The notes below the pieces were generated by a model. It had not been told where the DNA came from. It did not search any database and worked only from the letters and a program-made list of their open reading frames with translations. A DNA stretch of 64,000 bases from J027 sp965215855 (GTDB lineage Bacteria; Chloroflexota; Anaerolineae; Aggregatilineales; J027), in NCBI GenBank assembly GCA_965215855.1, contig CBDCER010000003.1, positions 2,976,001 to 3,040,000 on the forward strand, in the 5' to 3' direction. This document shows positions 1 through 8,111 of this stretch, piece by piece (position 1 is the first letter of the stretch; every line of letters begins with the position of its first letter). Made by a program: the position numbers and the translations under genes.

Positions 1-726
1 GGCCAGGAGTGGGGTTTCTTTGAATTACATCTGGACTCTGGCAGCGACACAGGTTTGATGTATGGCCGTTTCCATGTTGATTCATACCAGGTGGACGCTG
101 ATTTGCTGGTTGAAGATGCGGTTATCACTGTAATTTACCCACTGTTTGGTATGCCCACCGACACCGCTCCCGCTTATTGGCAGGGTGGTATTGCTGTCGA
201 TACCTTGCTGCATGGTGACAGTGGTCAGGAAGCCCCGGTGCTACCGACAGTTTTTAATGAGACAGCCTCCTGGGGACCAGCACTGGTTTTCATCGACGGT
301 GAACACTACACGGGCGATGAAGAATTCATGGGTGTTGAGAATGTCTATGGCTTGATGACTGGTCACATGATGCTCAGTGAAATGGTGCGCGATCCTGAGT
401 CAGGCGAAGTTTGGAATGCCGACCAGAGTGACTATTTCTCGCCAATGGACCCCGGCAACGGTTCAATCTTCTCCGATGATATTTCCCTATTGCACCTAGT
501 TGCCCACACTGATACCCGTGACACAGAAGCCTTCCCGCCTTTCACGATGTTCTTGCACGTCAATTTCTATGACATTGAGCGCGACATTGATCCCATCGAG
601 GTCGAATATCTGACCTGGGAAGCCTACGCCGAAATGGATGAGGAAACTTGGGGATCTTTGCTGGACGAGTGGCTCGCTTTGGTTGATGCAACTGAAGCTG
701 AACTTTACGCTGAGGAAAGCGAATAA
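1..726 (+). CDS. Unrecognised acidic protein, 5' end outside window
   Basis: The reading frame is already open at base 1 and ends at TAA 724-726, so at least 241 residues are present and the N-terminus is missing. An internal ATG at 55 exists, but the residues encoded before it (beginning GQEWGFFELH) look like the same protein, so the gene most likely starts upstream of the window. The sequence is strongly acidic, rich in aromatic residues and contains alternating hydrophobic stretches that suggest a mainly beta-sheet fold. The C-terminal 40 residues are helical and Glu-rich. I see no membrane segment and no catalytic motif, and I do not recognise the family. The next gene encodes a lipoprotein, so a cell-envelope or secreted role is possible but only guessed from that neighbour. 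Confidence 0.65.
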   Translation, partial: GQEWGFFELHLDSGSDTGLMYGRFHVDSYQVDADLLVEDAVITVIYPLFGMPTDTAPAYWQGGIAVDTLLHGDSGQEAPVLPTVFNETASWGPALVFIDGEHYTGDEEFMGVENVYGLMTGHMMLSEMVRDPESGEVWNADQSDYFSPMDPGNGSIFSDDISLLHLVAHTDTRDTEAFPPFTMFLHVNFYDIERDIDPIEVEYLTWEAYAEMDEETWGSLLDEWLALVDATEAELYAEESE

Positions 727-812
727 ACACCTCGTTGAATCAGGGTGGAGAAGGCAAGCCTGCCTTTTCCACCCACATCTCTGCTATTTTCAAATCAGAA
801 GAAGGTTACGCC

Positions 813-1232
813 ATGCGAATACGATTGGGATTGTTGGTAGGGTTTGTGCTGATTGTGGTGCTGTCGGCGTGTAATAATGGTGACAGTACCGCTGTTGAGA
901 ACGCTGAGAGCTATTTGGTGGCATTGTCACAAGCTGACGGCGATACAGCTCGACAATATTTGTGTGAACGCCGCAAGCATGATGTGGATCGTATTGTGGA
1001 GCGCATGGTGTACTTCGATAATGGCGAGGCTGATCTCAGTGTTGATGGCATCACCTGTCAGGAAGATGGTCGTTATGTGACTTGCTCCTATAGCTTGGTT
1101 TCAACTGTGTACGAGATTGAAACTGTGCAGGAAATTACTGAGACCTATCACATTGAAGATGACCGATTATGCGGAACAGTTAATCATGACCAGGTAATGT
1201 TTGAAGATACCGCTACTATGACCGAAGAGTAG
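813..1232 (+). CDS. Small predicted lipoprotein
   Basis: A 139-residue protein. The ATG at 813 is preferred to an upstream in-frame start at 735 because it follows an AGAAGG-like ribosome site and begins a classic lipoprotein signal: basic MRIR, a hydrophobic stretch, then LSAC, so the mature protein would begin at Cys19 and be lipid-anchored outside the membrane. The mature part is short, acidic, and contains three further cysteines in the middle region (YLCERR, ITCQE, VTCSY) and one near the end (RLCGT), which may form disulfides. The size and the alternating hydrophobic pattern recall the DUF4878/NTF2-like lipoprotein class, but I cannot confirm this. It follows the preceding gene by 86 bases and may be co-transcribed with it. 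Confidence 0.7.
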   Translation: MRIRLGLLVGFVLIVVLSACNNGDSTAVENAESYLVALSQADGDTARQYLCERRKHDVDRIVERMVYFDNGEADLSVDGITCQEDGRYVTCSYSLVSTVYEIETVQEITETYHIEDDRLCGTVNHDQVMFEDTATMTEE

Positions 1233-1329
1233 ACGTCTTTTAGAATGATGTTAGATGGGACGAGATGTCCGCCTATACGCGACAAGTTGTTGGACAGAAC
1301 ATCTGTCGAATATTCAGTACATAGTTTTC

Positions 1330-2463
1330 TTATGTGTTGTAGACTGGCAAGATCAGGCAAAAAGTAGAGCCTTCACCCACAACTGATTCTACAGTCGCAT
1401 ATCCACCATGTAGTTCAGCGATGCGTTTCGCAATTGTCAGACCAGCCCCACTGCCTTGATCCTCATATTTTTCGCGGTCGATTTGGTAGAACGGCTCGAA
1501 AATGTTCTCGTGTTCTTCAGCTGGAATCCCACGCCCGTTATCAGTGACCTCAATCACGATTTGTTGGCGGTCTCGGAAATGAGGCGCGACTTGTAGTGTG
1601 ATTTCTGTGTCATTGGGACTAAACTTGATGGCATTGTCAATCAAGCAGCGCACGGCTTTACTAAGATAGGCTGTGTAGCCAACAATGGGGGGGATATTCG
1701 GATCAATTTCGACCTTCAGTGTTTGGGTACGTTGATCTACTGTCGGTTTGTACTCCTCTACTAAAGGCAAAATAACATCCTGAAAATCGGAGACGACACT
1801 CTGGTGCAACACAAAGGATTCTTCAGCCTCACCTGTTTCCAACTCGACCAATAGGATGAAATCCTCAACGAGGCGACGTAGACGAGTAGCTCCGCTGTCA
1901 ATGCCATGAAGATAGCTTCGTAATGTTGTTGATGTCATTTCGCCGGGGGTGTGCTTAAGCATATCACTATACGCTACAACATATGTCAATGGTGTGTTGA
2001 ACTCGTGATAGAGAATGGTCATGATTTTCTTTTTGATCGCAAGCACTTGTTGATCATGTTGTTGGCGTAGCTGACGATGGCGGCGAATCTTAGCGGAAAC
2101 TGCTACCAATAAATCATGTGGTTCGAAAGGCTTGGTCACATAGTCGTCGGCCCCCAGTTCTTTACCCAGGTTTTCATCAGCACGCTCACCTTTAGCCGTC
2201 AGAAAAATAAAGGGGATGTCGAGCCAGTTCGATTCTGAGCGCAGTTCATTCAAAAACTGATAACCGTCCATCACTGGCATCATGATGTCAGAAACGATGA
2301 GGTCAGGTGGCTCATTTGCTCTCAGTTCATTCAGCCCTTCACGCCCACTATTGGCTGTTGATACTTGGTATCCTGCTAATTCAAGGATATCGCGAATACC
2401 TTCCATTAAATACAAATCATCTTCAACAACCAGAACTTTGCCTTTTGACATACCATCATCCAT
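1330..2463 (-). CDS. Hybrid response regulator / sensor histidine kinase
   Basis: A 377-residue soluble protein with an N-terminal receiver domain (acidic pocket E14-D16, phospho-acceptor Asp59 in LIVSDIMMP, Lys111 in VTKPF) followed by a histidine kinase core. The H-box is YHEFNTPLT with His153, the N-box contains Asn277 in LIDNAIKFSP, the G1 box is DNGRGIP around Asp308, and the G2 box is GSGAGLTIAK around 338-346. No sensor or membrane domain is present, so the kinase is probably controlled through phosphorylation of its own REC domain. The order REC-HisKA-HATPase is typical of cytoplasmic relay proteins. An alternative start at Met5 is possible. It is divergent from the REC/GGDEF-like gene at 2593, and the two could be one signalling unit. 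Confidence 0.93.
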   Translation of the reverse strand: MDDGMSKGKVLVVEDDLYLMEGIRDILELAGYQVSTANSGREGLNELRANEPPDLIVSDIMMPVMDGYQFLNELRSESNWLDIPFIFLTAKGERADENLGKELGADDYVTKPFEPHDLLVAVSAKIRRHRQLRQQHDQQVLAIKKKIMTILYHEFNTPLTYVVAYSDMLKHTPGEMTSTTLRSYLHGIDSGATRLRRLVEDFILLVELETGEAEESFVLHQSVVSDFQDVILPLVEEYKPTVDQRTQTLKVEIDPNIPPIVGYTAYLSKAVRCLIDNAIKFSPNDTEITLQVAPHFRDRQQIVIEVTDNGRGIPAEEHENIFEPFYQIDREKYEDQGSGAGLTIAKRIAELHGGYATVESVVGEGSTFCLILPVYNT

Positions 2464-2496
2464 GATTACTAATCACCATCTTCATGCTTAAAACTT

Positions 2497-2512
2497 ATCT
2501 GGTTTTCCAGAT
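2497..2512. repeat. Perfect palindrome in divergent intergenic region
   Basis: ATCTGG, a TTTT spacer and CCAGAT form a perfect 6+4+6 inverted repeat between the divergent REC-kinase (start 2463) and REC/GGDEF-like (start 2593) genes. It could be an operator or a leader hairpin; the sequence alone does not decide. Confidence 0.35.
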
Positions 2513-2592
2513 GATGTCAACGTGTTTTGTTTGCAGCCAAATCCTGGTAAACTGGAATAATCATTTATGCGAATTCACCAGGAAGGTTCTGG

Positions 2593-3423
2593 ATGAGCAA
2601 AAAGCGATTATTAATCATCGAAGATGATGTTGATGTCGCCGAATTACTGGTGACCTTCTTTAAAGGTCAGGGTTATGAAGTTTTTGATTCAGACATGGGC
2701 GAACAAGGCATTGCCCTGGCACGTTCCAAATTTCCCCATTTGATTCTGTTGGATGTCATGTTGCCGGATATGGGCGGCTTTGACATCTGTCGTAAATTGC
2801 GAACTACCAATTTAACCAAATATATTCCGATTATTTTCCTGACACAACGCGATGCACGGTCGGATAAGGTCGCCGGACTAGCACTGGGCGCAGACGACTA
2901 TATCACCAAACCTTTTGACATAGAAGAACTGCGGCTTCGTGTGCAAGGCTCGATCCGGCGGGCAACCCGTGACCAGTTGCATGAATCTCGCACGGGTCTA
3001 CCGACTGGGGCACTGATCCGCGAGGAGTATGAGCGGTTGCGGGACCAGGATGGCTGGTACTATCTCTCTATGCAAATTGTTGGTTTCAATGATTTCCGTG
3101 ACCGCTATGGGTTTTTATCAGCAGACGAAGCTCTCAGCTTGGCGGCCTATACCTTGCGTGAGACTGTCAGAGAGTATGGCACACCAGATGATTTTATTGG
3201 TACAACGAGCGAGGATGGATTTGCAGTCTTTACCCGTACTGGTGATATTGATGCTTTTACAGAGATTGTTCAAAGAGTATTCAAAGAACGCGTCGGTACA
3301 CTATACAATTTTGTAGACAGCGAACGCGGCTATTTTATGCTTCACGAAGGTACGCCTGAAGAACGACAGGCTCCACTGATGTATCTGGAGCTAACGACTT
3401 ATTATCCGTCTGATACCAATTAA
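2593..3423 (+). CDS. Response regulator with degenerate GGDEF-like domain
   Basis: A 276-residue protein preceded by a good ribosome site (AGGAAG at 2580-2585). Residues 1-125 are a complete receiver domain: acidic pair D11-D12, phospho-acceptor Asp54 in LILLDVMLP, and Lys106 in ITKPF. Residues about 130-250 have the length and layout of a diguanylate cyclase domain (RTGLPTGALI, then a beta strand, then FNDFRDRYGF), but the catalytic GG[D/E]EF loop is replaced by SEDGF at 206-210. Cyclase activity is therefore unlikely. The domain may be a binding or dimerisation module. The next gene begins two bases after the stop and appears to carry a related degenerate domain, so the two are probably co-translated. 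Confidence 0.88.
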   Translation: MSKKRLLIIEDDVDVAELLVTFFKGQGYEVFDSDMGEQGIALARSKFPHLILLDVMLPDMGGFDICRKLRTTNLTKYIPIIFLTQRDARSDKVAGLALGADDYITKPFDIEELRLRVQGSIRRATRDQLHESRTGLPTGALIREEYERLRDQDGWYYLSMQIVGFNDFRDRYGFLSADEALSLAAYTLRETVREYGTPDDFIGTTSEDGFAVFTRTGDIDAFTEIVQRVFKERVGTLYNFVDSERGYFMLHEGTPEERQAPLMYLELTTYYPSDTN

Positions 3424-3425
3424 CA

Positions 3426-3896
3426 ATGGCGTCACTTGATTGGAACATAGCGGGTCTTCATGACCAGTTAGCCCGATATGGCATTCCACTTAAAAGGGAT
3501 GTATTCCAGCTTCGAGAACAATTGACGGCTGAACTCAACGCCGCTGCTTTTTTGATATTGGAATTGATTGAACTGGAAGCGTATGCTCAGGCTTGGGGGA
3601 TTAATGCAGGAGCCTGGTTGGTGCTGGCTGTGACTCGGATGATTAAGGAAATATTGGAGGATTATCGTGACGCTGGCTTCGGTTGTGTGCCACCGAGCAT
3701 ATTTGGTATTGCCGGGGCAGAGGATGACCAGCAGGAAATCGGCCATCGTTGCATCACAGCTTACCAAGACATCTATCATGTATTATTGCGAACCCATCAT
3801 CAGGCTAGTTCTCCGATCTGGCATCGACGAGCGGTGACACAACATTTTCCGCAATTGATTCTGAAGGTCAACGATTCGGGTGTCGTAAGCGAATGA
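3426..3896 (+). CDS. Small protein resembling a degenerate GGDEF domain
   Basis: A 156-residue protein that I do not recognise with certainty. Its central part (roughly residues 38-100: a hydrophobic strand, then IELEAYAQAWGI, a helix VLAVTRMIKEILEDY, then a second strand FGIAG) lines up by pattern with the GGDEF-like domain of the preceding protein (strand, FNDFRDRYGF, helix, strand). No GGDEF or metal-binding acidic pair is visible. Its ATG starts two bases after the preceding stop and its TGA overlaps the ATG of the Nudix gene, so the three genes look like one transcription unit. A pseudo-cyclase partner of the upstream response regulator is an inference from position and pattern. Confidence 0.72.
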   Translation: MASLDWNIAGLHDQLARYGIPLKRDVFQLREQLTAELNAAAFLILELIELEAYAQAWGINAGAWLVLAVTRMIKEILEDYRDAGFGCVPPSIFGIAGAEDDQQEIGHRCITAYQDIYHVLLRTHHQASSPIWHRRAVTQHFPQLILKVNDSGVVSE

Positions 3897-4531
3897 TCTT
3901 TATTTCACGCGATCATGTACAAACAGCCCTCCAGTTGCCGAGTTTTGATGTGCGGCAGGCACAGCTGAAAATGGCTCCGATTCCGCGTGCTGTTCGCCGC
4001 CCTCAAAGCAAAAATGGATCACCTCGATTGGCGGCAGTGTTGGTTTTATTGTTCCCAACCGAACAACATGGGTTATCTACGGTGTTGATTCAACGCAATC
4101 AATATCCCGGAGTGCATAGTGGGCAAATTGGCCTACCAGGTGGACAGCGTGAAGAAAATGACGGCTCATTTGCAGTAACCGCTTTGCGCGAAACTCATGA
4201 AGAAATTGGTGTACCATATACTGAGATTGAATTGATAGGTAACCTGACATCGCTGTATATTCCACCCAGTGATTTTGAGGTTTATCCTTATGTAGGCTAT
4301 TCTGCCCACCATCCAGTCTGGAAGCCCGATCCGAGTGAAGTTGCAGGGGTGATTGAAACGCCATTGGCAACCCTGTTTGATGACACCGTGAAGCACGTGG
4401 ATGAAATTGAGGTGCGAGGGATAACCGTCCGAGCGCCTTATTATGCTATCGAAGGACACCGGGTTTGGGGTGCAACAGCGATCATTTTGAGTGAGCTGGA
4501 GAGCCGTCTGCGGTTGACTCTAGACAGATGA
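3893..4531 (+). CDS. Nudix hydrolase, CoA pyrophosphatase-like (NudL type)
   Basis: A 212-residue cytosolic Nudix hydrolase. The Nudix box is clear: GGQREENDGSFAVTALRETH is followed by EEIGV, matching the G-x5-E-x7-REUxEExGU pattern. The residues before it (IGLPGGQ) and the upstream strand with a conserved basic residue (VLIQRNQYPGVHSGQ) resemble the CoA/acyl-CoA diphosphatase branch (NudL/NUDT7), which cleaves CoA to phosphopantetheine and adenosine 3',5'-bisphosphate. Substrate is inferred from that similarity. The start codon overlaps the previous stop (ATGA at 3893). The stop lies inside the tRNA-Phe promoter that follows. Confidence 0.88.
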   Translation: MIFISRDHVQTALQLPSFDVRQAQLKMAPIPRAVRRPQSKNGSPRLAAVLVLLFPTEQHGLSTVLIQRNQYPGVHSGQIGLPGGQREENDGSFAVTALRETHEEIGVPYTEIELIGNLTSLYIPPSDFEVYPYVGYSAHHPVWKPDPSEVAGVIETPLATLFDDTVKHVDEIEVRGITVRAPYYAIEGHRVWGATAIILSELESRLRLTLDR

Positions 4532-4549
4532 TTTGATGTGATATATACT
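4521..4549 (+). promoter_or_regulatory. tRNA-Phe promoter
   Basis: TAGACA at 4521-4526 and TATACT at 4544-4549 are separated by 17 bases and lie 12 bases before the tRNA-Phe 5' end. Each hexamer matches the sigma-70 consensus at five of six positions. The promoter overlaps the end of the Nudix gene. Confidence 0.7.
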
Positions 4550-4561
4550 GCATTTTAGCAA

Positions 4562-4634
4562 GCCGAGGTAGCTCAGTTGGTAGAGCATTGCACTGAAAAT
4601 GCAAGGGTCGCCAGTTCAAGTCTGGCCCTCGGCA
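4562..4634 (+). tRNA. tRNA-Phe (GAA)
   Basis: A 73-base cloverleaf. The acceptor stem pairs GCCGAGG (4562-4568) with CCTCGGC (4627-4633), with discriminator A at 4634. The D arm contains AGCTCAGTTGGTAGAGC, the anticodon arm pairs TTGCA with TGCAA around loop CTGAAAA (anticodon GAA), and the T arm contains GTTCAAG. CCA is not encoded: CAGG follows the discriminator. It has its own promoter and terminator. Confidence 0.97.
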
Positions 4635-4644
4635 CAGGCTAAAG

Positions 4645-4671
4645 CCTCCACACACTTGTGGGGGTTTTTTT
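4645..4671 (+). terminator. Rho-independent terminator after tRNA-Phe
   Basis: CCTCCACA and TGTGGGGG form an eight-pair stem with loop CACT (4645-4664), followed by seven T residues. It ends 15 bases before the GH13 start codon. Confidence 0.9.
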
Positions 4672-4686
4672 ATCAAAGGTTAACAG

Positions 4687-6156
4687 ATGCACATTTATGA
4701 GATTAACACCTGGCCCTGGCTTCAAGGGCTTTCCGCCAAGTACGGGCGACCTATCACACTTCAAAATGTCCCGGCAGATGAAATCCGGGCACTCAGCAAT
4801 TTGCAGCAAGACATGATTTGGCTAATGGGGGTTTGGGAACGCAGTCCAAAGGGAAGGCGAGTCGCTGCCGAGCATCGTGATCTGCAACTCGAATATCAAG
4901 AAGCCTTGCGTGATTTTCGGTCAAAGGATGTGGTGGGGTCTCCCTACAGCGTACACCGGTATGTGGTGGATGAAATTTTGGGTGGCCCAGCGGGGTTAGC
5001 AACGTTTCGCCAGCAATTGAGGCAATATGGCCTGCGCCTGATGTTGGATTATGTGCCCAACCATGTCGCCATTGATCATCCGTGGACACACGAACTCTCC
5101 GACGCACTGGTGGGCGGCACGCCTGACGAACAGGCAGATGATCCGCAGTCATTTTTCCCAATTGGTGATCGGGTTTTCGCGCATGGGCGGGATCCGTATT
5201 TTCCAGCCTGGACTGATACAGCACAATTGAATGCGTTCAGTGATGCTTATCGGCAGGCGTCAATTGACGCTCTGTCCGAGATTGCGGCGCAGTGTGATGG
5301 TGTGCGCTGTGATATGGCAATGTTGCTGACGAATCACGTTTTCTCGAAGACCTGGAGCCTGAAGCGCGTTGGCCCAATCCCCAAAACGGAATATTGGCAG
5401 AGTGTTATTCCGGCGATACACGCCCAATATCCGGAGTTCATCTTTATAGCCGAAGTTTATTGGAGTATGGAGCACGAATTACAGCAACAGGGCTTCGATT
5501 ATTGCTACGATAAGCGTTTGTATGATCGCATGGTTCATGAAGACGCAGCCCGTATTATCAACCATCTGAAAGCACATTTTACATATCAGTCCGGCTTGGT
5601 GCGCTTCAGTGAAAATCATGATGAACGCCGTGCTATGGATACTATGGGGATAGGTCGTTCGAGGATGGCTGCCGTCTTGATTGCAACATTACCAGGGGCC
5701 AAGCTTTGGCACGAAGGACAGTTTCACGGACACCGCGTCAAACTGCCTGCGCAATTAGGGCGTCGCCCCAAAGAGCGAGATAATGCCGAGCTTTATAGCT
5801 TCTATCGACGATTGTTGGGAATCGCTCGCGATGGTGGTTATCAACAAGGAGACTGGCGATTGCGCGAGGTCATCCGAGCCTGGCCGGGCAATGAAAGTAA
5901 CCAACATCTAGTGGCCTATACCTGGCGCAATGGGGATGAACGTCGCTTGATTGTGGTGAATTATTCCGATCATCGTTCACAGGGGCGCGTGGTGCTTTCA
6001 AACTTTGAGGTAGAAGGACTCACTTGGCATTTGAACGATTTGCTGGATAAGAGCGTGTATGACCGGCACGGTGACCCAATGGCACATGATGGACTATACA
6101 TTGATCTCCAGCCCTGGACGGCTCATATCTTCGATTTTGCGCTCAAAGAGTCTTAG
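4687..6156 (+). CDS. Cytoplasmic alpha-amylase family glycosidase (GH13)
   Basis: A 489-residue protein with no signal peptide that begins directly in the GH13 barrel (IYEINTWPWL). All four GH13 signature regions are visible: region I DYVPNH (121-126), region II GVRCDMAM with the predicted nucleophile Asp209, region III FIAEVYW with acid/base Glu256, and region IV FSENHDE with Asp312. The last 100 residues fit a C-terminal beta-sandwich. An in-frame TAA just upstream fixes the start near 4687. Exact substrate (maltodextrin, trehalose, sucrose-like) cannot be read from sequence. The sugar ABC transporter that follows suggests it hydrolyses the imported sugar. The gene sits 15 bases after the tRNA terminator, with no room for its own promoter. 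Confidence 0.92.
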   Translation: MHIYEINTWPWLQGLSAKYGRPITLQNVPADEIRALSNLQQDMIWLMGVWERSPKGRRVAAEHRDLQLEYQEALRDFRSKDVVGSPYSVHRYVVDEILGGPAGLATFRQQLRQYGLRLMLDYVPNHVAIDHPWTHELSDALVGGTPDEQADDPQSFFPIGDRVFAHGRDPYFPAWTDTAQLNAFSDAYRQASIDALSEIAAQCDGVRCDMAMLLTNHVFSKTWSLKRVGPIPKTEYWQSVIPAIHAQYPEFIFIAEVYWSMEHELQQQGFDYCYDKRLYDRMVHEDAARIINHLKAHFTYQSGLVRFSENHDERRAMDTMGIGRSRMAAVLIATLPGAKLWHEGQFHGHRVKLPAQLGRRPKERDNAELYSFYRRLLGIARDGGYQQGDWRLREVIRAWPGNESNQHLVAYTWRNGDERRLIVVNYSDHRSQGRVVLSNFEVEGLTWHLNDLLDKSVYDRHGDPMAHDGLYIDLQPWTAHIFDFALKES

Positions 6157-6185
6157 TTGAGGAATTGACCTGGGTGGACTATACT
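6157..6185 (+). promoter_or_regulatory. Predicted promoter of sugar ABC transporter operon
   Basis: TTGAGG at 6157-6162 and TATACT at 6180-6185 are 17 bases apart. They begin immediately after the GH13 stop and precede the permease gene, so the transporter can be transcribed independently of the glycosidase. Confidence 0.5.
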
Positions 6186-6216
6186 CCTCCTGTTGATTTG
6201 CTTTTGGAGATCCATT

Positions 6217-7158
6217 TTGGGTATCAGACTCTTCTGGCTCGCATCTGCTAAACGCGGGAAGGAAGACCCTTCGCAGCCAGCCTACAAAGGCCAATATCTC
6301 CATGACCTCAGAATGATGTTGTCGCCATATTTGGCGGGAACATTGTTGCTAGTGATATTGCCAGCTATTATGTCGTTTGGGCTGGCGTTTTATGAATATG
6401 ATGCGCTTTCCAACCCGCGCTTCAACGGTTTGCAGAACTTCAAAGACGCTTTTACCCACGATGTGTTTCTCATCTCTATCCGCAACTCAGTGGTCTACGC
6501 GGCACTGGCTGTGCCTTTTCGCTTATTGGGGGCATTGTTGCTGGCGTTGTTGCTCAATCAGCGGCGGCGGGGTGTGGGTTTCTATCGGGTGGCCGTTTTC
6601 TTGCCGACGATCATCCCTGATGTAGCCTATGCGTTGATCTGGCTCTGGATTTTTAATCCGGTTTATGGACCATTGAATAAAGTGCTGGCGGCGGTGGGTA
6701 TTGGTGGCCCGGCCTGGCTCATTAACCCTGATACAGCGTTGCTGGCAATCGTCATCATGTCCCTGTTTCAAATCGGTGAGGGCTTTGTCATTTTGCTGGC
6801 CGGATTACAGGATGTGCCGCACGAATATTATCAAGCGGCAGCAGTTGATGGTGCAAGTGGATGGCAACGTTTTCGCTTTATCACGTTTCCCTTGTTGAAG
6901 CCCTGGCTGATACTGTTGGTATTGCGCGATTTGATTTTGAGTACACAGAACACGTTTGCCCCGGCTTATTTGATGACAGGTGGCGATCCTTATTACGCCA
7001 CGATGTTCATGCCTTTGGTGATTTATGAGGAGGCATTTGATCGCTTTCGGTTTGGACTGGCATCGGCGATGATGGTGCTATTGTTTGTGGTTCTTGGTTT
7101 CTTGCTGTTCTTTATTTATCGTGTTGTACGGGGATGGGGTTACAGTGATTCTCATTAA
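6217..7158 (+). CDS. Sugar ABC transporter permease (MalF/UgpA type)
   Basis: A 313-residue integral membrane protein with about six hydrophobic helices. The cytoplasmic EAA loop that contacts the ATPase is present (YYQAAAVDGASGWQRFRFITFP). The TTG at 6217 is chosen because GGAGA lies six bases upstream; a TTG at 6193 has no ribosome site and lies at the predicted transcription start. Met residues just before the first transmembrane helix (near 6313) are a shorter alternative. With the next two genes it forms a carbohydrate uptake transporter-1 system. No ATPase gene is in the cluster, so a shared MsmX/UgpC-like ATPase elsewhere is expected. Confidence 0.9.
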   Translation: MGIRLFWLASAKRGKEDPSQPAYKGQYLHDLRMMLSPYLAGTLLLVILPAIMSFGLAFYEYDALSNPRFNGLQNFKDAFTHDVFLISIRNSVVYAALAVPFRLLGALLLALLLNQRRRGVGFYRVAVFLPTIIPDVAYALIWLWIFNPVYGPLNKVLAAVGIGGPAWLINPDTALLAIVIMSLFQIGEGFVILLAGLQDVPHEYYQAAAVDGASGWQRFRFITFPLLKPWLILLVLRDLILSTQNTFAPAYLMTGGDPYYATMFMPLVIYEEAFDRFRFGLASAMMVLLFVVLGFLLFFIYRVVRGWGYSDSH

Positions 7159-7176
7159 TGTTGAAAAGGCGCACTA

Positions 7177-8079
7177 ATGAGGAACAATAATCGTTCATCC
7201 GCTTTTCCTCAGACCCATTCTGATCGGGGGCGTTCGACAGGGTTGGTATGGTGTCAGCTTATATATCATGTTATATATCATGCACTGGCTGTGGCGGTTT
7301 CCGCTGTATTTTTGGTGATTTTTGTGTGGTTTATCTCGGTTTCATTACGTGTGCCAGGTGTACCACCTACGCCTGAAATCGAATGGATTCCGGATCCGAT
7401 TTCGTGGTTGAACTATAGCCAAATCTTTGACCTGGTTCCATTCAAGAGTTTTATTGTTAACTCGGTGATCGTGACACTAGTAGCCGTGCCAGTGACAATT
7501 TTGACAGCGTCATGGGCGGGCTTTGCGATGTCACAACTCAATGCACGATCTCGTGACTGGTTGGTAATTCTGTCGGTTTTGTTGCTGATGGTTCCCGTTA
7601 CGGCACTGTGGCTGCCGCGCTTCCTGATTTTCACGAAGCTATCATTGATTGATACTCGCTGGGCGCTGATTGTGCCAGCTTTTATGGGATCGACGCCGCT
7701 GTTTGTGTTGTTGTTCTACTGGAGTTTCCGACGTGTACCACGTGAACTCTTTGAGTCGGCCCAACTTGACGGCGCGGGTGGGCTGGCGATTTGGGGATTG
7801 GTCGCCATGCCGTTGGCGCGTCCGGCCATTGTGACGGTCGGTGTGCTGTCGTTTGTGATTTATTGGAGTGACTTCATCAACCCATTGCTTTACTTGAAAT
7901 CTGAAGACTTATATACTCTGACAGTTGGAATACGGATGCTTCAACAGCTTGATGAAACAAATTGGCCGTTATTGATGGCGGCGGCGGTTGTGATGACTGC
8001 TCCTCTGGTCGTCGTTTTTCTGTTGGTTCAACGGTATATCTGGCCCGAAAATTTGCTTTCTGGACTGTCAGGTAATTAG
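7177..8079 (+). CDS. Sugar ABC transporter permease (MalG/UgpE type)
   Basis: A 300-residue inner-membrane protein with an N-terminal anchor and five further hydrophobic helices, the usual layout of the MalG-side permease. The EAA loop (ELFESAQLDGAGG, then IWGLVAMPLARP) sits near residues 188-215. It starts 18 bases after the preceding permease, and its stop overlaps a GTG codon upstream of the binding-protein gene. It pairs with the preceding permease as a heterodimeric channel. Substrate specificity is not readable from the permease itself. Confidence 0.92.
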   Translation: MRNNNRSSAFPQTHSDRGRSTGLVWCQLIYHVIYHALAVAVSAVFLVIFVWFISVSLRVPGVPPTPEIEWIPDPISWLNYSQIFDLVPFKSFIVNSVIVTLVAVPVTILTASWAGFAMSQLNARSRDWLVILSVLLLMVPVTALWLPRFLIFTKLSLIDTRWALIVPAFMGSTPLFVLLFYWSFRRVPRELFESAQLDGAGGLAIWGLVAMPLARPAIVTVGVLSFVIYWSDFINPLLYLKSEDLYTLTVGIRMLQQLDETNWPLLMAAAVVMTAPLVVVFLLVQRYIWPENLLSGLSGN

Positions 8080-8111
8080 TGCATTGCAGGTTGCATTGGC
8101 AAGGAGTATCA

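Noticed and set aside
1264..1311. AGATGT/ACATCT inverted repeat between convergent genes
   Set aside because: The stem is short, has a loop of over 30 bases and no T-run, so I do not call it a terminator.
4482..4676. Minus-strand open frame across tRNA-Phe
   Set aside because: Its translation (RPLHFQCNALPTELPRL) is the well-known artefact of translating the complement of a tRNA gene.
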